From CAWFFV01 sp963814985 (lineage in GTDB: Bacteria; Chloroflexota; Ktedonobacteria; Ktedonobacterales; Ktedonobacteraceae): a stretch of 64,000 nt of DNA. The notes under the pieces were generated by a model, which saw nothing but the letters and a program-made list of their open reading frames with translations, had not been told where the DNA came from and did no database searches. Shown piece by piece: positions 29,266-39,379 of the stretch. Both the position numbers and the translations under genes were made by a program. Location of the stretch: contig CAWFFV010000047.1 of NCBI GenBank assembly GCA_963814985.1, positions 7,154 through 71,153 of the forward strand, in the 5' to 3' direction. Within the stretch, counting starts at the first letter, position 1. Each line of letters opens with the position of its first letter.

Positions 29266-31344
29266 CACAGATGCCGCGCCAACTAGGCAATTATCTGATT
29301 CTGCGAAAGATTGGTCAGGGCGGCTTTGCGACAGTCTTTCTTGGGAGACATATTCATCTCAAGAGTTTGGCGGCGATAAAGGTGTTACATGCTCAATTTG
29401 ATGCAAACGAGCAGATTGATCAGTTTCGTTTCGAGGCGAAAACGATTGCCCAACTTGCCCATCCCAATATTGTGCGTGTGCTCGATTTTGATGTCTATGA
29501 AGATGTAACTTTTATCGTTATGGAATATGCGCCGTTCGGCTCACTACGTCAGCAGTGCGGGAGAACTGTGGTAGAATTGCCCTCCATCGTCTCCTATGTC
29601 AATCAGGTCGCGGGGGCCTTGGCCTATGCCCATCAAAACCGAGTGATTCACCGGGATGTCAAACCGGAGAACATGCTTATCGGGCAAGATTTCCGTGTGT
29701 TGTTGTCTGACTTTGGCATTGCCATAGCTCAAACCTCACGTTTTTCGAGACAAAGTACTAAAGCAGCGGTAGGCACGCTTGCCTATATCGCACCGGAGCA
29801 GATCCAGGGCCATCCTCGCCCAGCTAGCGATCAGTACTCGCTCGGGGTGGTGGCGTATGAGTGGCTGTCTGGTAAGCTACCATTTCAGGGGACGATGGCA
29901 GAGGTAACGGCCAAGCACTTGTCAGTACCACCGCCGCCACTGACGCCGTATGGTGTCACTCAAGAAGTTGAAAGGGTTGTGTTCCGAGCACTTGCCAAAG
30001 ATCCCAGCTCAGCGCTAGCCAAGTGTGGCGCATTTGCTCAGGCATTCCAGCGGGCCGCAGGCGTTGAGCCGCGCCCACTCGACGAGGAGCAATTTCAGGC
30101 TCTCCCAAGCGAACCTGCAGGCGCGACGACTTTACGTCGTACAGCAGTGTTGCGGAGTCAGGGGAGCCGCGAGCGTGTCAGCCCGAAGACGGTTGTCCTG
30201 GCTCAGCAGCAGGAGGCAGAGGAAGAGAACAGCAGACCACAGCACTTTTTTGAGCGCAGGAGGGTGGTGGCGGGCCTGGGCGTGCTGGCAGATGAGTGTT
30301 GTGGGGATGTTTGCCGCCTTGCATACAGCATCCAATTCCCCCTCTCCTTCGCTTCTGACCCAGCAACCGACTGTGACCCGGCAGCCAACTGCCACTCCTT
30401 CACCACAGCCGACCACAGGACACTGCAGCCGTCCACCTCAGTGTCACCAGTGCAGACGGCCAAGAAGCTCTATGTCTCACCTGTTCTTGATCGACCCGTC
30501 ATGAGCGCGGCTTGGTCCCCAGACGGGAACGGATCGCATCAGGCGGAATGAGGGCAGCGTTCGGATCTGGAATCCGAATGGGGGTAGCCTCTTGACGAGC
30601 TTTCCTACGGATGCCTATGGAGATGTAGGCTCGCTCAGTTGGTCACCGGATGGGAAACAGATCGCTGTTGTCGAACTGGGACTGGTGGAGCAGCGGAGTG
30701 CCCAAGGAGATGCGGTTTCGTTTCTTAACATGGGGATCTATGATGGGGCTTCGGCCTATGCAGTGGCGTGGTCGTCTGACGGAGGCTTACTTGCCATAGC
30801 GGGAAGTACCCTTGTTTTGGTAGCAAACGCAGGAGGAAGCATGAGCCAGAAGGTTATCTATAAAGAGCATGTCGGGAAAGTCTTTGCAGTTGGTTGGTCC
30901 CCCAATAGTCAGGTTGTAGCGTCAGGGGGAGAAGACAAAACGGTGCGCATCTGGAATGGGGCGATTGGGGAGACAATTTATATCTACAGAGGACATGCCG
31001 ATGGTGTGCTTGCAGTGGCTTGGTCTCCTGACGGCAAAAGCGTTGCCTCAGCAAGTGCAGACGGAACTGTGCAAGTGTGGGAATGTGCAACGGGCAAAAC
31101 GCTCACGATCTACCGGGGACATAGCGGCGCGGTGCGTTCAGCTTCCTGGTCCCCTGATGGTGGACAACTTGTTTCAGGCGGGGATGACAAAACGGCGCAG
31201 GTGTGGGAGGCCGCAACGGGCAAAACGATCACGATCTACCGGGGACATAGCGGGGTGGTGAGAAGTGTAGCGTTCTCTCCAATTGACAGAAGGATTGTTT
31301 CAGGCGGAGATGACAAAACGGCGCAAGTGTGGCAGGTGGGGTAA
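29262..31344 (+). pseudogene. Ser/Thr protein kinase-WD40 fusion, frameshifted in the linker
   Basis: GGAGG precedes ATG 29262. The kinase domain is complete: GQGGFATV loop, Lys40, HRDVKPEN at 130-137, DFG at 150-152 and APE at 177-179. After about residue 270 the frame changes several times across the juxtamembrane/TM and Thr-Pro-rich linker (about 30020-30560). It then opens again as a beta-propeller with repeated WSPDG and GGxDKTxxVW signatures, about six repeats. Kinase-membrane-WD40 sensor proteins are common in Ktedonobacteria. As written only the kinase half is made from this start. Confidence 0.8.
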
Positions 31345-31380
31345 TGGTGGAAGTTCCTGAACTGTTAAACTGTTCAACTC

Positions 31381-31409
31381 TTGCGTAAAAGAGACACGTA
31401 TGATATGAT
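31381..31409 (+). promoter_or_regulatory. Sigma-70-like promoter of the ATPase/TPR operon
   Basis: TTGCGT (31381-31386), a 17-bp spacer and TATGAT (31404-31409), 59 bp before the first start codon of the four-gene cluster. Confidence 0.55.
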
Positions 31410-31467
31410 AAAGCGCAGATCGCGATCTCCTGAGCAGGGGTAGGTAAAACAGAATAAAGGAGTGTAT

Positions 31468-31821
31468 ATGAAACCCAGCAGGCTTCTTTATAGCATGATT
31501 GGAGCGTCTATTACTGTTGGCAGTAGCGTTGTTGTGAATTTGCTCTCCTCTGCTGTTCAGCAACGTTTACCAGCCCTGTTTAGTGATCAGACGCTCTGGA
31601 TACTGGTTGGATTGGCAATGATTGGCTCGCTGATTGGCTACTGGCTCAGTGGATCTCTGCAATTACCAGTTGCTTCCACTCCGGCAACTGGTAGGATATC
31701 ACCTGACGTTATCACAATCACGCGTTTCCGGGCCCTTCTCTCCTATAGCAAACTGAAAGGGAAAGGTATCCATCTCAGCGACATTCTGCTGGTTGGGGCA
31801 CGCATCGACATCGAAGCGTAG
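31468..31821 (+). CDS. Two-helix membrane protein, first gene of ATPase/TPR operon (117 aa)
   Basis: AAAGGAG precedes ATG 31468. Two hydrophobic helices (about residues 8-32 and 45-66, the latter WILVGLAMIGSLIGYWL) form a hairpin. They are followed by a short cytoplasmic tail ending ITRFRALLSYSKLKGKGIHL. That tail resembles the central part of the next small protein. A hairpin membrane protein leading a STAND-like operon would suit a membrane-disrupting effector, but this is inference. Confidence 0.55.
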   Translation: MKPSRLLYSMIGASITVGSSVVVNLLSSAVQQRLPALFSDQTLWILVGLAMIGSLIGYWLSGSLQLPVASTPATGRISPDVITITRFRALLSYSKLKGKGIHLSDILLVGARIDIEA

Positions 31822-31847
31822 GTCAGTCTGGAGCAGAATTCCACCAA

Positions 31848-32060
31848 ATGATTAACTGGCTAGAAAAAGCGATATCTGTTCCTTCACTTTCATCCGCCCA
31901 AACTATAGGTAGCAAGAAACAAAAAACAATCACCTATTTACAAGCCTTGTGGTTCCGGAATAAGGTGAAAGGGAAGCGAAAATACGTCTCGATAAAATCT
32001 TTCTACTTAAATCCACAAATGAAGTTGATATGGATTAATTCATCATGTCCTACGAAATGA
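31848..32060 (+). CDS. 70-aa basic protein in ATPase/TPR operon
   Basis: ATG 31848, 26 bp after the hairpin protein. The segment TITYLQALWFRNKVKGKRK mirrors the tail of the upstream protein (TITRFRALLSYSKLKGKG), so the two may share a small adaptor module. Its end overlaps the start of the ATPase gene by 16 bp. It could also be a fragment of one longer gene broken between 31821 and 31848. Confidence 0.4.
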   Translation: MINWLEKAISVPSLSSAQTIGSKKQKTITYLQALWFRNKVKGKRKYVSIKSFYLNPQMKLIWINSSCPTK

Positions 32061-32839
32061 TTGATAGGCAAGAGGCTCTCATGTTATTTCGTCTCCTCAT
32101 GTTGCCGGGGAGCCAAACGAAGGTACTACGTTTGTTAGGTGAAGCCAAGTTGGGCAAAAGCCACCTTCTCACCAACATTTTTCCACGTCTCGCGGAGAAA
32201 GACTTTCAAGCACGCTACGCTATTCTGGATCTGCGAAACACAGCTCACACAACCCATGATATCTTGCACATGATTTGTGCTCAACTGAACGGATTGACCT
32301 CGGATTATTACTATTCAGCTTACCAGGAATGGATCAATCGGCCCAAGATTGGAATACAGCAACTCTATGCTATCTTCTCGCATGTACATATTTCTGCAAA
32401 GAATAGTGCCAATGACCTTCGTCAGGGAGAGAACTCTCTCCTAACTGCATTCATAAAAGATTTAAATACCTTGGATGATAAACCTTTGCTACTCTTTTTT
32501 GATAGTGTTGATCGTGCAGACGAAAGCATACAAATATGGCTTATGGATACGTTGCTGGTTCATCTCTCTTCGTTACCACATGTACGTGTAGTGGTGGCAG
32601 GACGCTCTTTGCGGAAACCGAGCGGAAGCTATGCAGCTAGTTGTCGAAGTTATCAACTTCTACCAGTACAAGATATCGAAGCGTACATTAGTTATTGTAA
32701 AAAAGTAAATATTGTGCTAGCAGAACAATCGATTCGGGATTTTGCTCTTGCATTTAGTTATAAACCGGGCATCTTTGTAGATTACGTACTTCCAACTTTT
32801 ATGGGAGAAGCCGTTGTCAGGGAGATGTCCAATGAATAA
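32045..32839 (+). CDS. P-loop ATPase, STAND/AAA-like (264 aa)
   Basis: The Walker A motif is GEAKLGKSHL (about residues 37-46) and Walker B is LLLFFDSVDRAD (about 149-160), followed by VRVVVAGRSL, a sensor-1-like strand. The chain ends in a short helical region, so it is a bare NTPase module without its own sensor repeats. It overlaps the upstream small gene and the downstream TPR gene (8 bp). Tight coupling with a TPR protein suggests a STAND system split into separate chains. The local DNA is more AT-rich than the flanks, hinting at transfer. Confidence 0.65.
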   Translation: MSYEMIDRQEALMLFRLLMLPGSQTKVLRLLGEAKLGKSHLLTNIFPRLAEKDFQARYAILDLRNTAHTTHDILHMICAQLNGLTSDYYYSAYQEWINRPKIGIQQLYAIFSHVHISAKNSANDLRQGENSLLTAFIKDLNTLDDKPLLLFFDSVDRADESIQIWLMDTLLVHLSSLPHVRVVVAGRSLRKPSGSYAASCRSYQLLPVQDIEAYISYCKKVNIVLAEQSIRDFALAFSYKPGIFVDYVLPTFMGEAVVREMSNE

Positions 32840-34469
32840 TTCTATCTTAAACGAGTTACAAACAACAGAGGACCCAATAGAGAAAGCAGCCATTGCTGCT
32901 GAGCATGTTTTCAGTTTACTTCCTCAACAAACGGCTTTCATGGCTCGGCAGTGTGTCATTCTCCATTGGTTTGACCAATCGCTCTTGCAAGAGATGTCGA
33001 ACGCATCACAAGATGGAGACCAGCCAGCGGAGATTTATAGGCAGATCATTAGTTTACCCTTTATAGAAGTGCTGGAGTGGGGAGCCTCGTTTCATGATAT
33101 AACACGTGAAGGTCTCTTGAAGCGTTATGCTGTTTCCCGTCTCGAACTACTCGTTCATTCAGCACAGTTGGCCGCATCTATCTATCTATCACGCGATACC
33201 TATGGAATTGCAGCGGCTGAGGCATTCTTTTGCTATCTCGTGGCAGGAGATTCTACGGCAGCTTTGGAACTTTTGGAAGCACTCTTAAAAGAAGCTCTAC
33301 ATCGTGAAGATTGGCAATATATTAACTGTTTGAAACAGCTTCAAGACGAAGCTGAAAAACTTCCCTTTGTAAAACCACTAATTCTGGCTGAGTATCACTG
33401 GCTGGCACGGGGTCTGGCTCATAGAGCCCAAAATAAGTTAGAGAATGCTATTATTGACTACAGCAAAGCTATTAGTAGTAATTCTGCTAATGCACTTACT
33501 TATAAACTGCGAGGTGCTACTCACGCTGAGCTAGAGAAATATGAGGATGCGCTTGCAGACTATGAAAGAGCTCTCGAAATGGAGCCTACTGCAGAGGTAT
33601 ATATAAATCTTGGCGCTATTTACTTCAAACAAGGAGTCTATACAAAATCCGTTTTATTTTTTACGGATGCAACTTCACTTGATCCCAATAAGGCAATGGA
33701 TTGCTATAATTTGGGGATAGCTCTCTATAAACTCAATCAGTATGAAGAAGCCCTATCTGTCTATGAAAACGCGCTTCTATACATAACTGATAATCCTGCC
33801 ATCTATAACGATCAAGGACTTGTTTTAGATAAACTCAAGAAATATGAGGATGCTCTTACTGCTTATAAACAAGCGTTGTATCTTGATCCAAACCATGCTA
33901 TTGCCCACTACAATAGTGGGATTGCATTCTTCAAGCTGGGTCGATATAAACTGGCTCTTGAAGCCTATGAAAAGGCATTGCAATTCAATTCCGAATATGC
34001 ATTGGCCTATCATAATAAGGGAATGGCGCTTTATAAGCTTAACCGGTTTGAAGAAGCCTTGATTGCATACGATAAGGCGCTCTCCCTCAATCCTAATCTC
34101 TCTTTCGCCTACAATGACAAAGGAGTTGTGCTTGACAAGTTTGGCCAATATGAAGAAGCCTTAGCAATGTATGAAGAAGCTTTGCGCTTGGATCTCCAAT
34201 ATGTCGTCGCTCATAATAATAGAGGTGTAGCGCTCCATAAACTCGGTCGATATGCAGAAGCTTTGGCTGCGTATGCAGAAGCTTTGCGCTTGGATCCTCA
34301 ATATGTCATCGCTCATAATAATAGAGGTGTAGTGCTCCATAAACTCGGCCGGTATGCAGAAGCTTTGGCTGCTTATGAAGAAGCTTTACGTCTTGATTTT
34401 ACGTACACTCTGGCACGCGATAATCGTTTTCTGACCAAGAAATACCTAGAATTTAGCCACATATTCTAA
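32832..34469 (+). CDS. TPR-repeat protein (545 aa), sensor-like partner of the ATPase
   Basis: ATG 32832 follows GGGAGATG inside the end of the ATPase gene. The first 190 residues are helical without repeats. From about residue 195 to 530 there are about ten tetratricopeptide repeats with the pattern LGxYxEALxxYExALxLxP. Two are near duplicates at DNA level (34207-34410). TPR arrays bind proteins or peptides and serve as the sensor part of STAND immune NTPases. No frameshift. Followed by a truncated integrase on the other strand. Confidence 0.8.
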   Translation: MNNSILNELQTTEDPIEKAAIAAEHVFSLLPQQTAFMARQCVILHWFDQSLLQEMSNASQDGDQPAEIYRQIISLPFIEVLEWGASFHDITREGLLKRYAVSRLELLVHSAQLAASIYLSRDTYGIAAAEAFFCYLVAGDSTAALELLEALLKEALHREDWQYINCLKQLQDEAEKLPFVKPLILAEYHWLARGLAHRAQNKLENAIIDYSKAISSNSANALTYKLRGATHAELEKYEDALADYERALEMEPTAEVYINLGAIYFKQGVYTKSVLFFTDATSLDPNKAMDCYNLGIALYKLNQYEEALSVYENALLYITDNPAIYNDQGLVLDKLKKYEDALTAYKQALYLDPNHAIAHYNSGIAFFKLGRYKLALEAYEKALQFNSEYALAYHNKGMALYKLNRFEEALIAYDKALSLNPNLSFAYNDKGVVLDKFGQYEEALAMYEEALRLDLQYVVAHNNRGVALHKLGRYAEALAAYAEALRLDPQYVIAHNNRGVVLHKLGRYAEALAAYEEALRLDFTYTLARDNRFLTKKYLEFSHIF

Positions 34470-34479
34470 ATCCACAGTT

Positions 34480-34930
34480 GCGCAATGAGATGGGTGAAAT
34501 CAGAATGGTACGCACGAAGAAGAAAGCCAGCCGAAGGCTCGTCAAGCTTCCAGGGATACTTGATGCACGGTAGAGATGCGTTCATAGCTGTAGCGCTGCT
34601 GAAAGAAACCGCGAAAGTGGGCCAGATGCAAGGCAATTTTCTGCGCGATCTCGCGGGATCGAACACCTTCGATGACCAGGTCGAGGTAGATGTCGACCCA
34701 GATGGATAACTCATCCTCCAGTGAGGCGAGCAGGCTGGTGAGAGCCTGCGCTCTCTTTCGGGAACCGATCTGGTCAAGATGAATGAGATCAGCGGCTCTC
34801 TGTTCGCTCGTGTCTCCCTCGGAACTCTTCAGGTTTGGTACCCGGAAGATCTCTTCCAGGTACCCTTTCGATCTTCTCTCACCCACTATACCACATCTCC
34901 GAATCATCACATTATCGGGAGAGCCTCTAT
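34480..34930 (-). pseudogene. Tyrosine recombinase N-terminal fragment
   Basis: Minus-strand sequence near 34880-34542 reads SLLASLEDELSIWVDIYLDL and then EIAQKIALHLAHFRGFF. This resembles the SAM-like core-binding domain of phage-type integrases. A TGA replaces the expected Trp after VHQVSLEA, and the frame then shifts. No catalytic domain follows. It is a remnant of an integrase lying directly upstream of the DISARM block. Confidence 0.45.
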
Positions 34931-35099
34931 GACAGAAAACAATACATATAGCGACATAGCCATTGATCAATGAGCGTCTATCAGAACTATGTTCAAGTGC
35001 ACAATATTAGGCTTTCTTACGTTTCAATTACAATATTTATTGGAAACACTGTTGACAAATACTCTGTTATTTGTTACTGTGGAACTCACTGTATGATCG

Positions 35100-35890
35100 T
35101 TATGCCAGGGACCCGATCCCCTTGAGGGGATGAGTTTGTGGAGATGGGATGGTTTCTGTTCGTCTTCTCCGCAGTCCCACCTGACCAGAATCAGCCACCA
35201 GTTGAAAGGCTGACGGGGCGACGTTATCAGAGAGTGCTCAAGTTCCTACCCGCGCGTACTCGGCCAGCGTGCTGCTCTAGAATTTGTGGGTTAAACAGGT
35301 GTACGAGGGTGAAGCCAGTGCCTACAAGATTAGCCGGTCTGATAACCTTGTCGAGGCCACCATTACTGGGCAACCGGTGTGGGTTTGGGCGTTCCCAACC
35401 AAAAACGCTCCCGCCTGCGGGCGGCTTTCTTTCCTTCCTTCCTCCTTCATGCCTTCAGGCTGAGGGAGGAAAGGCGTTTTATGGAAGCTCAAACAAAGTG
35501 AACTACCACTGAGCTAAAGACTCAGTGGCTTCTACGGAAGTCACCGTTTTTCGTCCAGTAGCTTCGTGAGAAGCTTGAGTTCACCAGACTCAGCCCCAGA
35601 AATGGGAGCTACGTTCGATTGGTCATGACACCAGCGGTTGACGCATCAGACCGCTGCTCTGTCACGTGGGTTTAAGTAGGCTTGAGGGAAGGGCCGGTGA
35701 TTCACGTGCAAAAAGCCTTTTGAACATTGTCGAGATGAGGTCGGACTCTCTTCGTGGTTACAGCGGAGAGATACGCATCACCTGCGCAAGCAGAGTTTTT
35801 TGGGTCAATGGGTCTGCTCTTCTCCTGATCGGCCAAGAGGAGGCCCGGCGAGAAAACCACGAAGTCTTCAGCTTCGTGGTTTTCTCGCCG
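35100..35890 (+). ncRNA. Structured non-coding region with several perfect hairpins
   Basis: No convincing gene occurs between 34.97 and 36.19 kb. The stretch contains CCACTGAG/CTCAGTGG (35506-35528), AGCTTC-GTGA-GAAGCT (35560-35575), CAGCGGT/ACCGCTG (35632-35656) and a 19-bp stem at 35846-35890. CCCGATCCCCTTGAGGGGATGAG near 35110 resembles, in reverse orientation, the right end of tnpB copy 2. A peptide fragment (VYEGEASAYKISRSDNLVE near 35300) may be a dead gene. It could be a guide-RNA remnant of a lost IS605-type element or a free-standing structured RNA. Confidence 0.4.
35846..35890. terminator. Perfect 19-bp hairpin, 7-base loop
   Basis: CGGCGAGAAAACCACGAAG pairs perfectly with 35872-35890 around the loop TCTTCAG. 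There is no following T run, so it may be a bidirectional terminator, an element end or part of a structured RNA. About 305 bp upstream of drmD. Confidence 0.55.
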
Positions 35891-36195
35891 CCGTTCTATA
35901 AATGCTTATGAACGAAGGGACTCACGTCACTCAGTGAGAAATATCGTTGATTACAATTGTAGAAGATCTCTGCTATCGATTATCATAGTGGTCTTCCTTT
36001 CGGCTCATACGCACTTGAATGTCATAGAGCGAAAGCCAGGCTTGGGATTCAAAGCCATACCGGCTTTTTCCCCTTATCGGACCTATCCTAAAGACATCTG
36101 CGCTCAAGGGCTATCTACAGAGCCTTCTCAAACAAAGGCTGTCTGCTGCCCTCCTTAATAAACGATGATGTATTTCTAACGAGGAGACCCTTGTT

Positions 36196-39100
36196 GTGAG
36201 CTTTATTCTGAACATTCCTGAGCCGGGGCAGTTGGTAGACGTCCGGCAGCGTCGTTATGTGGTGACTGATGTTTCCCAGGGAACAGTCTCTTCTGATCTT
36301 CTCAAATCTATGCAACCCCAGCACCTGATCTCACTCGCTTCGGTGGAGGATGACGACCCTGGCGAAGAGTTGCAGGTCATCTGGGAGGTAGAGCCAGGAG
36401 TCAAGGTGACCGAAAGGAATGCACTTCCTGCTCCGGTTGGCTTCGATGCTCCAGAACGGTTGGATACATTCCTTCATGCGGTCCGTTGGGGAGCTGTTTC
36501 CAGCGCAGACATCAAGTCTTTACAAGCTCCCTTCCGTAGCGGCATTGAGATAGAAGACTATCAGCTTGATCCGGTTGTGCGAGCCATCCAGATGCCTCGC
36601 GCTAATTTGCTGATCGCCGATGATGTCGGCCTGGGCAAGACCATTGAAGCCGGGCTGGTTTGTCAGGAACTGCTTATTCGCCACCGCGCTCGCAAGATAC
36701 TAATTATCTGCCCCGCTGCATTGCAGATGCAGTGGCGTGATCAGATGCGCGACAAGTTCGGTCTGGAATTTCGCATCGTCGATAGCACACTTTTGAAAGA
36801 TTTGCGTCGACAGCGTGGGTTACATGTCAATCCCTGGACTCACTTTCCTCGCCTCATCACCTCGATTGACTTTCTCAAACGCGAGCGTCCGCTGCGCCTC
36901 TTCAGCGAGGTGTTGCCTCCCAGCGGTGAACCAACGTACCCACGCAAATTTGACCTGCTTATCGTCGATGAGGCCCATAATATTGCACCCTCTGGAAGAG
37001 GTCAGTACGCCACGGACTCGCAGCGCACATTGGCCCTGCGCCGCCTCACTCCCCACTTTGAGCACAAACTGTTTCTCTCGGCAACACCTCATAATGGCTA
37101 CTCTGAGAGCTTTACTGCGCTGCTGGAATTGCTAGACAATCAGCGTTTCGCCAGAGGCGTGAAGGTCAATCGTGAACAACTGCAAGCGGTAATGATCCGC
37201 CGCCTCAAATCTGAACTGCCACCACGCTGGGATGGTACACCACGTTTCCCCAAACGTGTATTGAACCCCATCGAAGTGAATTATAGTGCGCAAGAGCGCG
37301 AGATGCATGCTCTTTTGCAGGCGTATACACACTCCCGTCTGGTGAAAGCTTCTGACGAAGTGGAGAAGTACGCGACCGAGTTTGTCCTGAAGCTGCTCAA
37401 GAAACGCCTCTTTTCCTCTCCGGAGGCCTTTGCCACTACACTGCGACAGCATGAGAACTCACTGACCAATGCCCGAAGACGTAACACATCAGCCTTTAAA
37501 GCGAATATTGGTATCTTGCGTCGCCAGGTAGAGCAGGCCGAGGAAGAGACTGACAACGACGATGAGCTAGAAGAGGCCAACGCCGTTGCCCTGGAAGCCG
37601 CCGCGCCGCTTTTCCGCGAACCAAATCCCGAAGAAAAGCAATTGCTTGTTCAAATGCGCAACTGGGCCGCACTAGCCCGCACTCATGCTGATAACAAAGC
37701 TGCCGAACTCATCTCCTGGCTGCATCGCACGATGAAAGCTGGGGGCACATGGTCAACAGAGCGCGTCATCATTTTTACGGAATATCGTGCCACTCAGAAG
37801 TGGTTGCATGATCTTCTGGAACGTGAGGGCCTGGCCGAATCGGAACGCTTGCTCACTTTGTATGGGGGCATGAAAATCGAAGATCGCGAAAGAATCAAAG
37901 CCGCTTTCCAGGCTGACCCTCGCGAGTCGAAAGTTCGTATCTTGCTAGCAACCGACGCCGCTTCCGAGGGGATTGACCTGCAAAACCATTGCAGCCATCT
38001 CATTCATTACGAGATACCCTGGAATCCCAATCGCCTGGAACAGCGCAACGGGCGTATTGATCGACATGGCCAGAGCGCTTCCGCAGTCAACATCTATCAC
38101 TTTGTTAGCAGCAAATTCCATAATGCTCCGATTGGGGAAGACCTGCATGTTGGGGAGTTGGATGATGACCTGGAATTTTTGATGCGAGCAGTGCGCAAGG
38201 TTGAGTCCATTCGCGAGGATCTGGGTAAGGTTGGTCCGGTGATCGCCGAACAGGTAGAGGATGCTATGCTTGGGCGCAGGCGGCGACTGGAAACTCGTGT
38301 TGCCGAGGAAAAGGCTGCCCCTCTACGCAGCTTGTTGAAATTCGAGCGTAAGCTGAAGGAGCAGATAGCCAGACTGCACGACCAGCTTCAAGAAAGCAAA
38401 TATGCACTTCATCTGACGCCGGAGCATGTGCAGGCAGTTGTTGAGACTGCTTTGGAACTGGCTGAGCAACCACCGCTTACGCGCATGACATTGAAAGACC
38501 CCAATGGCAAAAACTCAGACATTGAAGTGTTCGCTGTTCCTGCGTTGCGTGGAAGCTGGGCAGCTTGCAAAGAGGGCCTGGAGCATCCTTTTACACACCT
38601 TGAACGGCCCATTGTGTTTGACTACGATACTGTCAAAGAACGGGATGATGTCGTATTGACTCATCTCAACCACCGTCTGGTCGCTATGTCACAGCGATTG
38701 CTACGTGCTGAAATCTGGTCGCCCGATAGCCAGCGCAAACTCTATCGGGTGACGGCGCGGGTAGTACCCAATGTCGTATTGGATACCCCTGCTGTCATCG
38801 CACACGGTCGGTTGCTGCTCCTAGGCGGCGATAATCAACGTTTGCACGAAGAACTGATCACTGCGGGTGGCTACCTGCGGGAAGGGCGTTTCGCCCGCAT
38901 GAACGTCGGACAGGTCCAGCAAGCATTGGAGGCCGCGCGGCCTGAGGCTGTCTCGTTACAGATGCAACAACGTTTGCGAGAACTTTGGCCAACTCATAGT
39001 GAGGCTCTGCTACAATCCCTTGAGGCTCGCATGCGTGAGCGCACGAATGGTCTACAAAAATTTCTGACGGAACGAGCTGAGAAAGAGATGAGCGATATCA

Positions 39101-39363
39101 CCACCATCCTGACCGAATTGCGCAACACGATCCTGGCCGAATTGCGTCAGCCTGGGGTGGTACAGTTGCAACTGGCAGGCTTTAGCACCGTAGAGCAAGA
39201 ACAATTCGAACGCAATATGTCAGCGCTTACAGAACGTGTTGAACAGATTGACAGCGAAATTGAGAAGGAACGAGCACATATCCGCAAGCGTTTTGCCGAT
39301 CCGCAGCCACGCCTCTTTCCTGTCGCGGTGACCTATCTTGTACCAGAGCGCATAGCACGTTAG
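36196..39363 (+). CDS. drmD: DrmD-like SNF2/SWI2 helicase of DISARM
   Basis: GTG 36196 is preceded by GAGGAG at nine bases. The 1055-residue chain has a SNF2-type motor. Motif I is DDVGLGKT (GLGKT at 145-149), the DEAH box is at 258-261 and SATPHNG at 295-301. The second RecA lobe has IIFTEYRATQKWL, ATDAASEGIDLQNH and RNGRIDRHGQS at about 617-627. The long C-terminal part is helical and charged. This is the layout of DrmD, the extra helicase that defines class 1 DISARM; it heads the operon and is intact. DISARM blocks phage DNA soon after entry. The drmMI gene starts 16 bp after its stop. Confidence 0.85.
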   Translation: MSFILNIPEPGQLVDVRQRRYVVTDVSQGTVSSDLLKSMQPQHLISLASVEDDDPGEELQVIWEVEPGVKVTERNALPAPVGFDAPERLDTFLHAVRWGAVSSADIKSLQAPFRSGIEIEDYQLDPVVRAIQMPRANLLIADDVGLGKTIEAGLVCQELLIRHRARKILIICPAALQMQWRDQMRDKFGLEFRIVDSTLLKDLRRQRGLHVNPWTHFPRLITSIDFLKRERPLRLFSEVLPPSGEPTYPRKFDLLIVDEAHNIAPSGRGQYATDSQRTLALRRLTPHFEHKLFLSATPHNGYSESFTALLELLDNQRFARGVKVNREQLQAVMIRRLKSELPPRWDGTPRFPKRVLNPIEVNYSAQEREMHALLQAYTHSRLVKASDEVEKYATEFVLKLLKKRLFSSPEAFATTLRQHENSLTNARRRNTSAFKANIGILRRQVEQAEEETDNDDELEEANAVALEAAAPLFREPNPEEKQLLVQMRNWAALARTHADNKAAELISWLHRTMKAGGTWSTERVIIFTEYRATQKWLHDLLEREGLAESERLLTLYGGMKIEDRERIKAAFQADPRESKVRILLATDAASEGIDLQNHCSHLIHYEIPWNPNRLEQRNGRIDRHGQSASAVNIYHFVSSKFHNAPIGEDLHVGELDDDLEFLMRAVRKVESIREDLGKVGPVIAEQVEDAMLGRRRRLETRVAEEKAAPLRSLLKFERKLKEQIARLHDQLQESKYALHLTPEHVQAVVETALELAEQPPLTRMTLKDPNGKNSDIEVFAVPALRGSWAACKEGLEHPFTHLERPIVFDYDTVKERDDVVLTHLNHRLVAMSQRLLRAEIWSPDSQRKLYRVTARVVPNVVLDTPAVIAHGRLLLLGGDNQRLHEELITAGGYLREGRFARMNVGQVQQALEAARPEAVSLQMQQRLRELWPTHSEALLQSLEARMRERTNGLQKFLTERAEKEMSDITTILTELRNTILAELRQPGVVQLQLAGFSTVEQEQFERNMSALTERVEQIDSEIEKERAHIRKRFADPQPRLFPVAVTYLVPERIAR

Positions 39364-39379
39364 AAAGGAACCATTTATC

